Assembly (NCBI RefSeq): GCF_037201965.1
Contig: NZ_CP147518.1
Location: 4,519,001-4,583,000 of the forward strand
From: Spirosoma sp. SC4-14
GTDB taxonomy: Bacteria > Bacteroidota > Bacteroidia > Cytophagales > Spirosomataceae
Length of the DNA: 64,000 bases
Reading direction: 5' to 3'
Translations under genes and position numbers: made by a program
Notes under the pieces: model-generated
What the model was told of the DNA's origin: nothing
Seen by the model: only the letters and a program-made list of their open reading frames with translations
Database searches by the model: none
Part shown: piece after piece, positions 53,387 through 61,300 of the stretch
How positions within the stretch are numbered: position 1 is the stretch's first letter
Layout of the letters: each line of letters opens with the position of its first letter

Positions 53387-54223
53387 ATGCATCAAATGAC
53401 TATTGGGGTCGACTTAGGAGGAACCAATGTACGAGCGGGCCTTGTACATGAGGGCTCTATTCTCCAGCAAAAAAGCGGCTTGTTATATCAGAAAGAATCG
53501 CTTTCATCAACTTTATCTCAACTCATTGAACTGATCCGGCCTCTAGCCGAATCAACTGTTAGCAGCATTGGTATTGGTGTTCCATCGGTAGTGGATGTTG
53601 ACCGGGGTATTGTTTACAACGTTGCCAATATTCCGTCGTGGAAAGAAGTCGCCCTACGCGATATTCTGGAAGAAGAATTTGCGGTACCCGTTTATGTCAA
53701 TAACGATGTCAATTGTTTCACCCTGGGCGAACATCGATTTGGGCTGGCCAGAGCCTATCATTCGGTAGTAGGCATGTCGATAGGCACGGGGCTGGGTTCG
53801 GGTATTATTATCGACAATAAACTAATTGTGGGCAGCAACTGCGGGGCCGGAGAGATTGGTTTGCTCCCCTACCGCGATAAAAACCTTGAATATTATGCTT
53901 CGGCTGAGTTTTTCGAAGCTGTCCACGGCACTACGGCGCTGGAAGCCAGTCAGGCAGCCCAGCGGGGCGACGGATATGCGTTAACGCTCTGGCGAGAGTT
54001 TGGTTTTCATCTGGGCTGTGCCATAAAAGCCGTTCTGTATGCCTACGACCCCGAAGTAATTGTGTTAGGCGGCTCAATCTCGAAGGCCTATCCATTCTTT
54101 AAAGGTGCCATGATTGAGAGCATGCAGGATTTTGCGTATCCAGTAACGCTCCAACGACTAAAGATTTTCCAGTCACAGCGGGAAGGAATCGCCATGCTGG
54201 GAGCAGCCGCCCTCGTTGATTAA
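53387..54223 (+). CDS. ROK-family sugar kinase
   Basis: 278 aa (ATG at 53387; ATG at 53396 is also possible). The phosphate-binding start GVDLGGTNVRAGL, GIGVPSVVD, YVNNDVNC and SIGTGLGSGIIID fit glucokinase/N-acetylglucosamine-kinase type ROK proteins; ND(V) provides the catalytic aspartate. The zinc-binding HxGxxxxCxCGxxGC motif of most ROK kinases is absent: the region reads GAGEIGLLPYRDKNLEYYAS. No DNA-binding domain. It probably phosphorylates a hexose or amino sugar from the neighbouring GH20/MFS module. Confidence 0.9.
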   Translation: MHQMTIGVDLGGTNVRAGLVHEGSILQQKSGLLYQKESLSSTLSQLIELIRPLAESTVSSIGIGVPSVVDVDRGIVYNVANIPSWKEVALRDILEEEFAVPVYVNNDVNCFTLGEHRFGLARAYHSVVGMSIGTGLGSGIIIDNKLIVGSNCGAGEIGLLPYRDKNLEYYASAEFFEAVHGTTALEASQAAQRGDGYALTLWREFGFHLGCAIKAVLYAYDPEVIVLGGSISKAYPFFKGAMIESMQDFAYPVTLQRLKIFQSQREGIAMLGAAALVD

Positions 54224-54292
54224 CGAAATACAGCACCAATACGTTTGATTAAGGCTCTCTCCAGGGTCTGCTTTTCTGAATCGTACCTGAAT

Positions 54293-55579
54293 ATGAAGCG
54301 AAATACCCTGATCGTTATTCTGATCCTGATCATTTTTTTCGTCATTTCCTTCCTGACCAATATTCTGGGGCCTATCATCCCCGATCTCGTCGACAGTTTT
54401 CAACTGAGCATCGGGCTGGCAGGTTTTTTACCTTTTGCCTTTTTTGTGGCCTATAGTGCATCCATTCCGTCGGGATTGCTGGTCGAGAAATATCAGGAAA
54501 AACGCGTATTGCTGGGTGCCTTTGTGCTGGCTTTTCTTGGTGCCTTGCTGTTTGCACTGGTACCCAAATTTTCGGTGGCGCTGGTTTCGCTGTTTTCCAT
54601 TGGGGTTGGTATGGCCATGTTGCAGGTAGTGATCAATCCGCTATTGCGCGTTACGGGTGGCGAAGAACATTTTGCATTTAACTCCGTACTGGCGCAACTT
54701 TTCTCGGGAGCCGCTTCGTTTATTAGCCCATTCCTCTACAGTTATTTGGTCCAGAATCTACACACAGCCAATACGACTTTCCCACTATCCGTCCTAAACA
54801 ACCTGGTTCCGCTTCATCTCGAATGGGTGTCGCTCTATTGGGTGTTTGCCGTCGTCACGCTGCTGATGATTGCGGTGGTTGCCCTGATCAGATTTCCGGC
54901 CGTCGAATTGAAAGAAGACGAAAAAATAGAAGTGGGCGGAACGCTTACCGAACTTCTCCGCAACAAAACCGTACTTCTGTTTTTTGCCGGAATTTTCGCC
55001 TATGTCGGCACTGAACAGGGCATTGCCAACTGGATTTCCAAATTTCTTCAGTTGTATCATGGCGTCGATCCAACCACTACTGGTGCCGAAGTAGTCGCTT
55101 ATTTTTGGGGGCTTATGACCATTGGCTGCGTTCTGGGACTGGTTTTGCTCAAACTGGCCGATAGCCGGAAGGTGCTCATGATCTTCACGCTGGGAGCAAT
55201 TCTTGCGTTACTTATTGGGCTGTTCGGCACCAAAGAGATGGCCTTATATGCGTTTCCGGCAACGGGTTTCTTTGCGTCCGTCATGTGGTCGATTGTTTTC
55301 TCACTCGCGCTCAATTCAGTACCCGAACACCATGGTACATTTTCCGGAATCTTGTGTACGGGCATTGTCGGTGGGGCTTTGTGGCCACTCGTTATTGGGG
55401 GCCTTGCCGAACTGGTTGGTCTTCGTCTGGCAATGCTTGCAATTTTGATTACATTAGGCTATATTTTCAGTATCGGCATCTGGGCCCGACCACTGATCAC
55501 AAACGCAACCATAAACTTAAAGAGTGAAAGAGCGAAAGAGCAAAAGAGCGAAAGAGCGGACCGCTCCGCTGGGCGGTGA
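54293..55579 (+). CDS. MFS sugar transporter, FucP-like
   Basis: 428 aa from the ATG at 54293, twelve membrane helices. NILGPIIPDLVDSFQLS, FVAYSASIPSGLLVEKYQEKR (in short pieces) and the ALNSVPEHHGTFSGILCTGIVGGA region resemble FucP/glucose-galactose:H+ symporters. The last 20 or so residues (LKSERAKEQKSERADR) are encoded by 8-bp repeat units and have no counterpart in the family, so the repeat has grown into the coding region. It is downstream of the ROK kinase and upstream of a XylR-like regulator. Confidence 0.9.
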   Translation: MKRNTLIVILILIIFFVISFLTNILGPIIPDLVDSFQLSIGLAGFLPFAFFVAYSASIPSGLLVEKYQEKRVLLGAFVLAFLGALLFALVPKFSVALVSLFSIGVGMAMLQVVINPLLRVTGGEEHFAFNSVLAQLFSGAASFISPFLYSYLVQNLHTANTTFPLSVLNNLVPLHLEWVSLYWVFAVVTLLMIAVVALIRFPAVELKEDEKIEVGGTLTELLRNKTVLLFFAGIFAYVGTEQGIANWISKFLQLYHGVDPTTTGAEVVAYFWGLMTIGCVLGLVLLKLADSRKVLMIFTLGAILALLIGLFGTKEMALYAFPATGFFASVMWSIVFSLALNSVPEHHGTFSGILCTGIVGGALWPLVIGGLAELVGLRLAMLAILITLGYIFSIGIWARPLITNATINLKSERAKEQKSERADRSAGR

Positions 55580-55674
55580 AAAGCAGCACTCTTTCACTCT
55601 TTCACTCTTTCACTCTTTCACTCTTTCACTCTTTCACTCTTTCACTCTTTCGCTCTTTCGCTCTTTCGCTCTTT
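55518..55674. repeat. 8-bp tandem array with opposing arm (CACTCTTT type)
   Basis: Eight CACTCTTT units and three CGCTCTTT units run from 55587 to 55674. An inverted set of GAAAGAG(T/C) units at about 55518-55558 lies inside the end of the MFS gene. Between them is a 28-nt spacer. The array ends 4 bp before the ATG of the regulator, leaving no room for another leader. Confidence 0.93.
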
Positions 55675-55678
55675 CATC

Positions 55679-56848
55679 ATGCACAAGATAATTCTGTTGA
55701 TCGATTTTTCGGAAGACTACAGCAAGAGTCTAATGAAAGGGATTACCAAATATTCGCGGGAATATGGCCCGTGGGTATTCTGTCGAATGCCGCTTTTCCA
55801 TCGCGAAACGATGGGTATCGATGGCATTCTGAACTGGGCCATCGAGTGGGAAGCCGACGGTATTATTGGGCAGCTTTATAATGACGAAAGCATCGAAAAA
55901 ATCGTTAAGGCAGGCATTCCGCTCATTGCACAGGATTTTAAGGAGCGTTTTACTGAAATACCGAACATTACGGGCGATCACCGCGAAACCGGTGCTATGG
56001 GTGCCGACTATTTCCTGAAAAAAGGCTTCCAGAATTTTGCCTTTTATGGCTTTAGCGACATTGTCTGGTCGCGGGAGCGAGCCGAAGGGTTCGATGAACG
56101 AGTTACTCGCTCTGGGTATCAGGTCCATTATTTTGAGAACCGTAACGCTCGCGCCAACGAATCCGAATTGTGGTATTACAAACCCAGTTCTTTAAGTCAA
56201 TGGCTACTTTCGCTCCCCAAACCAGTGGCGATTATGGCCTGCGACGACCGGCTGGGCCAGCATATTACTGAAGCGTGTCGACATTCGGGAATTCGCATTC
56301 CCGACGAAGTAGCCGTGCTGGGCGTCGACAACGACGAAATGCTCTGCGAACTCTCGGACCCTCCGCTATCCAGCATTGCTCAGGATGCTGAGAAGGGCGG
56401 CTACGATGCCGCCCGGCTGCTCGACCGCATGATTCGGAAAGAAACGGATAGTTTTTACGACATTATCGTTAAACCAACCCAGGTCATTACCCGGCAGTCG
56501 ACGGACATCTATGCAACTCATGACGACTACATTGCGTCGTCGCTGAAATACATTCACCAGAATATCGACAAGAATTTACAGGTAGACGAAGTCGTTAAGC
56601 AGGTACCTTTGTCACGTCGGTCGCTGGAGATGCGGTTCCAGAACGTTATTGGCTACCCTATCTACAAATACATCCAGAATCTTCGAATCGAGAAGTTCTC
56701 TAAAAAACTGCTGGAAACCGACCAGACTGTTTTTGAGATTGCCATGGATCTGGGTTTCAATGATAGCAAGAATATCTCCAGGCAATTTCGGCAGGTAAAA
56801 GGCTGTACGCCCCTGGAATACCGCAACCGGTATCTGGCCGGAAAATAG
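55679..56848 (+). CDS. XylR-like AraC-family regulator with periplasmic-binding-type sensor domain
   Basis: 389 aa. Residues 1-270 are a LacI/ribose-binding-protein-like sensor (ILLIDFSEDYSKSLMKGI, VAIMACDDRLGQHI, EVAVLGVDNDEML), and 285-389 an AraC double helix-turn-helix (VPLSRRSLEMRFQN, FNDSKNISRQFRQVKGCTPLEYR). The layout is that of XylR, which activates sugar genes on binding its sugar. It probably controls the GH20-ROK-MFS module in front of it. The start codon is directly behind the 8-bp array, so expression would depend on read-through of that hairpin. Confidence 0.93.
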   Translation: MHKIILLIDFSEDYSKSLMKGITKYSREYGPWVFCRMPLFHRETMGIDGILNWAIEWEADGIIGQLYNDESIEKIVKAGIPLIAQDFKERFTEIPNITGDHRETGAMGADYFLKKGFQNFAFYGFSDIVWSRERAEGFDERVTRSGYQVHYFENRNARANESELWYYKPSSLSQWLLSLPKPVAIMACDDRLGQHITEACRHSGIRIPDEVAVLGVDNDEMLCELSDPPLSSIAQDAEKGGYDAARLLDRMIRKETDSFYDIIVKPTQVITRQSTDIYATHDDYIASSLKYIHQNIDKNLQVDEVVKQVPLSRRSLEMRFQNVIGYPIYKYIQNLRIEKFSKKLLETDQTVFEIAMDLGFNDSKNISRQFRQVKGCTPLEYRNRYLAGK

Positions 56849-56876
56849 CCGGCAATATCAAAACTACCGACATCAG

Positions 56877-57294
56877 TTATGATGGCATCGTTTTCTTAAC
56901 CTGCTCAACAAACGCAACCGATACGCCAGCCATATCGGCAATCTGCTCGGCAATAAAGTTGGTTTTTGTCAACAGCCGGATCACAAACAGGCGTTTTTCC
57001 TGTTCAACTCCTTCTTTTTTAGCACGTTCCAACAAAAATTATTCGATTCCCATCGCTGTACTTCGGCCTGTAATTGATTCAATCGCTTGCCTGCTGATTT
57101 TCCAAACGTACATAATACCGAAGGAAGTTCATCAGACTGCGCACTTTACCCTTCGGCAACGAACTCGATAAGAGTCGTTTGGCAATACCCAGTTTAACCT
57201 GCACCAACTCATCGGCGTTGGCGAAAAAGAACCGAAGAAAATCATCAAAGATATCTTCCCGGATCGCCTTCCACAGGGTATCGTCGCGTTTCAT
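56877..57294 (-). pseudogene. Decayed Rpn-type PD-(D/E)XK nuclease/transposase gene
   Basis: The minus strand begins MKRDDTLWKAIREDIFDDFL, the usual start of Rpn/PDDEXK family proteins, then jumps after ADELVQ directly to KLGIAKRLLSSSLPKGKVR and LMNFLRYYVRLEN, which are late segments of the family; the catalytic core of roughly 150 residues is missing. A frameshift follows, then IESITGRSTAMGIE, an in-frame TAA, and the normal tail FLLERAKKEGVEQEKR, EQIADMAGVSVAFVEQVKK. At least three lesions make it a pseudogene. Confidence 0.85.
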
Positions 57295-57404
57295 GAATCA
57301 TTAGACAGCACTCGCCCCGCAGGTTACAAACGAACGAACCGCCACACATACAAAAAGCCATGCCCCAATAATAAGGACACGGCTATCTAAACTCCCCATT
57401 TACT

Positions 57405-59768
57405 TTACTTGTTCACCGTCTCTTTCAAGAGCCAGATATCTGAGATTCGGGAATTTTGGCGCCAGTTCAGGTGCGATTCTTCCGGCTCATCGAAGGTAAC
57501 ACTGATACGCCCATCCTGCGTATCGGCCAATGGAACAATCCATTCTTTCACCGCATCGGCCTCCCGATTGTACTTGACTGGACTTAAGCGCTTACCATCT
57601 ACCCGCAGCAAAGCCTCCCCAAAACCCACCACGCGAATAATATAATGGGCACCAGGGTCCAGGTTGGCATAATCCAGCGACGGGCTTCGCTGAAACGTTT
57701 GCGACGACAGTCGGGCACGGCTAAACCCATCTTTCCACCAGGCAATGTCAGTGGCATCATCAGAGATGGTTTTCACCCGTGGTCCTTTACTTACGCTCGA
57801 CACATCATCATAATAACTCCCCGTTCCGGGGGTTTCCCACGTGCCGATTTCAATCAGGCGTTTAGCTTTTTCATCCGGCGATTTCAGGCCGCGAACTTTC
57901 TCGAATTCGTCGGCCAGCCACCAGCGATTGTTCAGCGGATAATCGACAAAATCGAGCAGACTTCCCCGTTCATAGCCTTTGGCCTTATATTTGGGCACGC
58001 TGGTCTGAAGACCAATAGACGTGTATAAATCGGCACACAACCGCTCAATTTTTGCCCGCAACTCCGGCGCGGTTGGCTGGGAGTCGGCCCGATTGAGCAG
58101 CTCAAGAGCCTGTTGCATGGCCTTGTCAGGTTCCTTATCGGCTTTCTGCACTAAGAGCGTGTTTGCCTGAGCTTCAAGATTCTGTTCATACAGCAAACGC
58201 CTACGTGTATACGTATCGTAATAGGCCCGCAGTAAGAGAAGTTGCCAGCGCCAGTTTGTTGCCAGGATTGGGTTAGCGGTTTCGAGCGATTTCCAGAAGT
58301 TGACGGTTGCTTCAACCCCACCATTCTGCGCCAGCGGGCCATTCCAGTTTTGTTCCAGTGCTTCAATGCCGTTGGCAACAGATTCGTCCAGTTGTGGACT
58401 CATAAAAAAGCGGCCATACTCTTTCAAAATCTGGTGAACGGGCATCGATGCATCCAGTGCGTGCATACTCCAAACGACCTTGTTCACATCGTCGTGGCAT
58501 CCATCGGAATACGAAACGAATCCATCAGTAAACGGTGCCATTGCATCCTGAACCCGGGCGTAGAAATAAGGGCGTGGGTTGGAAGCTTCCCGGCCCAGCG
58601 TAAGCGCATAGGCCTGATCCCAGCGTTCGACCGGAAATTCGCAGCGGACCGTGTGGGTAATGTCGGGATACTGCCGAAGCTGATACTGTTCGGGCAATCG
58701 GTAGCGGGTTTCGGAAAGTGATGGGCTACCTGGCCCGTATACAACACCTGCTAACCAATCGGGCTTCTGTTGAGCCAGATAATCGTAGAAATAATCGATC
58801 TGTTCGACATTAAACCCCTGTAATGAAATCCAGACTTTCGCTTTCGGATGGTATTTTACCAATCGGTCGTGCAGGTCTTTCAGAAACGGCATCACATCTT
58901 TTGGGTGGTTATCGCCAGGGTCGCCACCGGGAAAAAAGATATGGTCGAGCCGGGGACAGGCTTTATAAAAAGTCTCATGCATCGCCAGCTCAGCCTGCCG
59001 CTTCGACGCATCGGTTAGCTCGAAGGTAGCAGGTGTCCAGACCCAGTAATCCAGATCGTAGGCCTGGCAGATCTCACTCATTTTTACCCGCATTTCTGCC
59101 GCCGGAATTTTGAAATGAACGCTGGGTTTCTCGTCTTCGTGAAACGGAATACCTTCGATGGCGTTGGTGCCGAAAATAGCCAGATCGCGGATGTACTGAT
59201 CGAACTGGGCAACCGTCCAGGCATCGTATGAATTGGCCGTATTCCGATACCCTAACTGGTGTCCACGAATTGGATAAGCGGGCGATAGGGCAACATTGAC
59301 CGGTCCCGCCAGCGTAAGTTGCTTACGATCCATTAGCAGATTCCGCAACAGCCAGCCCGTTCCGAACAAAATTCCCCGACTATCGGCTCCAATTACCCAG
59401 AGTGTTGTACCGGTTGGCGCCTGTTCGCTAACGACCCGGAACCCTTCAGGTTTTTGTTCTGGTCGATCAGTAGTTGCAGAAGCCGGAATCTGAACGCCCT
59501 CCAATTCGTTGTCACTGGCCAGTACCAGCGCAATACGGGTTATGTTATTTTTAGGCCAGCCTGCCGATTTAGCCAATTGAATACCCGTTCGCTTCGCAAT
59601 TTCTTCACTCAGCATTCGGGGAGCCGTTTCGCGCATTGGCGACGGAACAGATGGCGATACCAGGATAACGGCCTGCTTCAGATTGATCGATTGGGCTACG
59701 CTATACGTACAGGAAATGAGCACGACCAGAACGTTGAGTAGACCCTGACAAAAACGATTATACTTCAT
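57405..59768 (-). CDS. Large secreted glycoside-hydrolase-like protein (copy 2)
   Basis: 787 aa from the ATG at 59768, signal peptide to SVAQS. Same architecture as the protein at 47106: N-terminal GH20/GH67-type domain (GFRVVSEQAP, ADSRGILFGTGWLLR), barrel from YPIRGHQLGYRN, acidic strand FFPGGDPGDNHPKD, RQYPDITHTV, NPRPYFY, SDGCHDDVNKVVWS, then LRAYYDTYTRRRLLYE and a C-terminal sandwich. The two copies share these acidic patches, which are therefore the best catalytic candidates, but differ in barrel loops (for example PPRTDDDVTSR versus PFHEDEKPSVH), pointing to different substrates. It heads towards a DegT aminotransferase and lactate-type permease upstream on the same strand. Confidence 0.72.
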   Translation of the reverse strand: MKYNRFCQGLLNVLVVLISCTYSVAQSINLKQAVILVSPSVPSPMRETAPRMLSEEIAKRTGIQLAKSAGWPKNNITRIALVLASDNELEGVQIPASATTDRPEQKPEGFRVVSEQAPTGTTLWVIGADSRGILFGTGWLLRNLLMDRKQLTLAGPVNVALSPAYPIRGHQLGYRNTANSYDAWTVAQFDQYIRDLAIFGTNAIEGIPFHEDEKPSVHFKIPAAEMRVKMSEICQAYDLDYWVWTPATFELTDASKRQAELAMHETFYKACPRLDHIFFPGGDPGDNHPKDVMPFLKDLHDRLVKYHPKAKVWISLQGFNVEQIDYFYDYLAQQKPDWLAGVVYGPGSPSLSETRYRLPEQYQLRQYPDITHTVRCEFPVERWDQAYALTLGREASNPRPYFYARVQDAMAPFTDGFVSYSDGCHDDVNKVVWSMHALDASMPVHQILKEYGRFFMSPQLDESVANGIEALEQNWNGPLAQNGGVEATVNFWKSLETANPILATNWRWQLLLLRAYYDTYTRRRLLYEQNLEAQANTLLVQKADKEPDKAMQQALELLNRADSQPTAPELRAKIERLCADLYTSIGLQTSVPKYKAKGYERGSLLDFVDYPLNNRWWLADEFEKVRGLKSPDEKAKRLIEIGTWETPGTGSYYDDVSSVSKGPRVKTISDDATDIAWWKDGFSRARLSSQTFQRSPSLDYANLDPGAHYIIRVVGFGEALLRVDGKRLSPVKYNREADAVKEWIVPLADTQDGRISVTFDEPEESHLNWRQNSRISDIWLLKETVNK

Positions 59769-59787
59769 GGATTCAGGAGAGGACAAG

Positions 59788-59848
59788 TTTTTTTTGACAG
59801 GATGAAAATCCGAAACATCGGCCCGGCTGTTCATCCTGTCAAAAAAAA
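59788..59848. repeat. 18-bp-arm hairpin of the GACAGGATGA family
   Basis: TTTTTTTTGACAGGATGA (59788-59805) and TCATCCTGTCAAAAAAAA (59831-59848) are perfect inverses around a 25-nt spacer. As at 33982, T's are on the 5' outer side and A's on the 3' outer side. It is 19 bp upstream of the glycosidase-like start. Confidence 0.93.
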
Positions 59849-59916
59849 CACTTTAATAAATCAAAAATTATCCATAGTAGGGCTACTTGCGGCCTCTGCG
59901 GACAACCATGTGTTTG

Positions 59917-61149
59917 TCATTCACGGGCAACTGCTAGCTGAATTTTACGGATAGCCTGCGCAAAGGACTCTATATCGGCTTTTGTTCCGAGCATGGCGTG
60001 CTGAAAAATCCAGACAGCTTCGTGGGCACAGGCCCGTTCGGCTTCGGGGCAGCTTACCTGTGTGTAATCGACTGAGTCGGGAATGGCATAGCACATAAAG
60101 TTTTTCTGCTGAAACACGGGCTGCTTATATAGCGGATGCGGATACCCAGCCGAACAGGGCACGCCTTCGGCCGACAACATCTCGACAAACGTTTTCCTGG
60201 GCAGATTCGCAAACGCTGCTTTGTCGTATTTGAAAATGTACAGGTGATAACAATGCCGCATGGCAACATCACCACGACTCAATGGAACCACGCCAGCAAT
60301 CGTAGCCAGCAAACTATTTAGATATAAGCCATTTTCGTCACGAACGCGGGTCTGCTCATCGAGCCGTTTCAACTGCTCCGACAATAAGACCGCCTGGAGC
60401 TGGGTAATGCGATAATTACAGCCGGGATTAAAATGATCGTACCATTGGCCATGCGGCAACCGGCCCACATTCCGAAGCGAGTTAATCGTTTCGTAGAGCT
60501 CGTCGCTGTCCGTTATCACGATTCCACCTTCGCCACTGGTCAGGTTCTTCGACGACTGAAAACTAAAACTACCCGCATCGCCAAACGTACCCAATTTCCG
60601 GCCGTTGTATTCGGCCCCATGCGCATGAGCGGCATCTTCAATAACCCGCAGGTTATACCGACGGGCAATGTCCAGAATAGCGTCCATGTCGCAGGCCAGT
60701 CCGGCAAAATGCACCGGAACAATTGCTTTAGTTCGGCTCGTGATGGCGGCTTCTATTTTCGATGGATCGAGATTATAGGTTTGCGGATCGATGTCTACAA
60801 AAACGGGCACACAATTGATTTCCAGCACAACCGAAGCCGTAGCAATAAACGTATAGGGTGGCACAATTACCTCATCGCCGGGGCGCAATCCACAGGCCAT
60901 CAGAGCCATCCGCAACGATACCGAGCCATTGACACAGGTAATGGCATATTTGCTTCCACAATAAGCTGCAAACTGCTCCTCAAAACGAGCAACCAGATCG
61001 GCACAATCGGGATTGCCCCACTGACCGCTTCGTACTACATTGGCGACAGCTTCTACTTCGGTTTCATCGTAGATAGGCCAGGGAAATGTCGCCTTTACTG
61101 TTTTTTCACCACCCCGAATGGCCAGTTGCTCCATTTGATTCGTGTTCAT
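59917..61149 (-). CDS. DegT/DnrJ/EryC1/StrS-family PLP-dependent aminotransferase
   Basis: 410 aa fold-type I enzyme. The PLP lysine is K201 in SFQSSKNLTSGEGG, the cofactor aspartate D172 in VIEDAAHAHGAEYNG, and GDEVIVPPYTF and NYRITQLQAVL are conserved family strands. Relatives transfer an amino group to keto-sugars (often nucleotide-linked) or act on scyllo-inosose. No nucleotide-sugar genes lie nearby, so a catabolic or inositol-type substrate is possible. The ATG at 61134 is an alternative start. It lies between the lactate permease and the glycosidase-like gene on one strand. Confidence 0.92.
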   Translation of the reverse strand: MNTNQMEQLAIRGGEKTVKATFPWPIYDETEVEAVANVVRSGQWGNPDCADLVARFEEQFAAYCGSKYAITCVNGSVSLRMALMACGLRPGDEVIVPPYTFIATASVVLEINCVPVFVDIDPQTYNLDPSKIEAAITSRTKAIVPVHFAGLACDMDAILDIARRYNLRVIEDAAHAHGAEYNGRKLGTFGDAGSFSFQSSKNLTSGEGGIVITDSDELYETINSLRNVGRLPHGQWYDHFNPGCNYRITQLQAVLLSEQLKRLDEQTRVRDENGLYLNSLLATIAGVVPLSRGDVAMRHCYHLYIFKYDKAAFANLPRKTFVEMLSAEGVPCSAGYPHPLYKQPVFQQKNFMCYAIPDSVDYTQVSCPEAERACAHEAVWIFQHAMLGTKADIESFAQAIRKIQLAVARE

Positions 61150-61227
61150 TGTTTTCTAGTGCCGACGGTCGACGGCCCGCTTTGCTATAGTACGTTCATG
61201 CCCGGAAAACAGGCTATTGCGGGGGAA

Positions 61228-61300
61228 ATTGAATTGTTGAATGTTTACCAAACTTGTCATTCACAAAATGTAAAGGCGAGCCATAATTCAACAATTCAAT
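61228..61300. repeat. 15-bp-arm hairpin of the ATTCAACAATTCAAT family
   Basis: ATTGAATTGTTGAAT (61228-61242) and ATTCAACAATTCAAT (61286-61300) are perfect inverses; the right arm touches the permease stop codon (61300-61302), and TCATTCAA continues beyond it. It is related in word content to the array at 1473-1599. Confidence 0.88.

Noticed and set aside
55576..55881. Frame encoding SLFHSFTL repeats
   Set aside because: Produced by the 8-bp array read through and then a shadow of the regulator gene.
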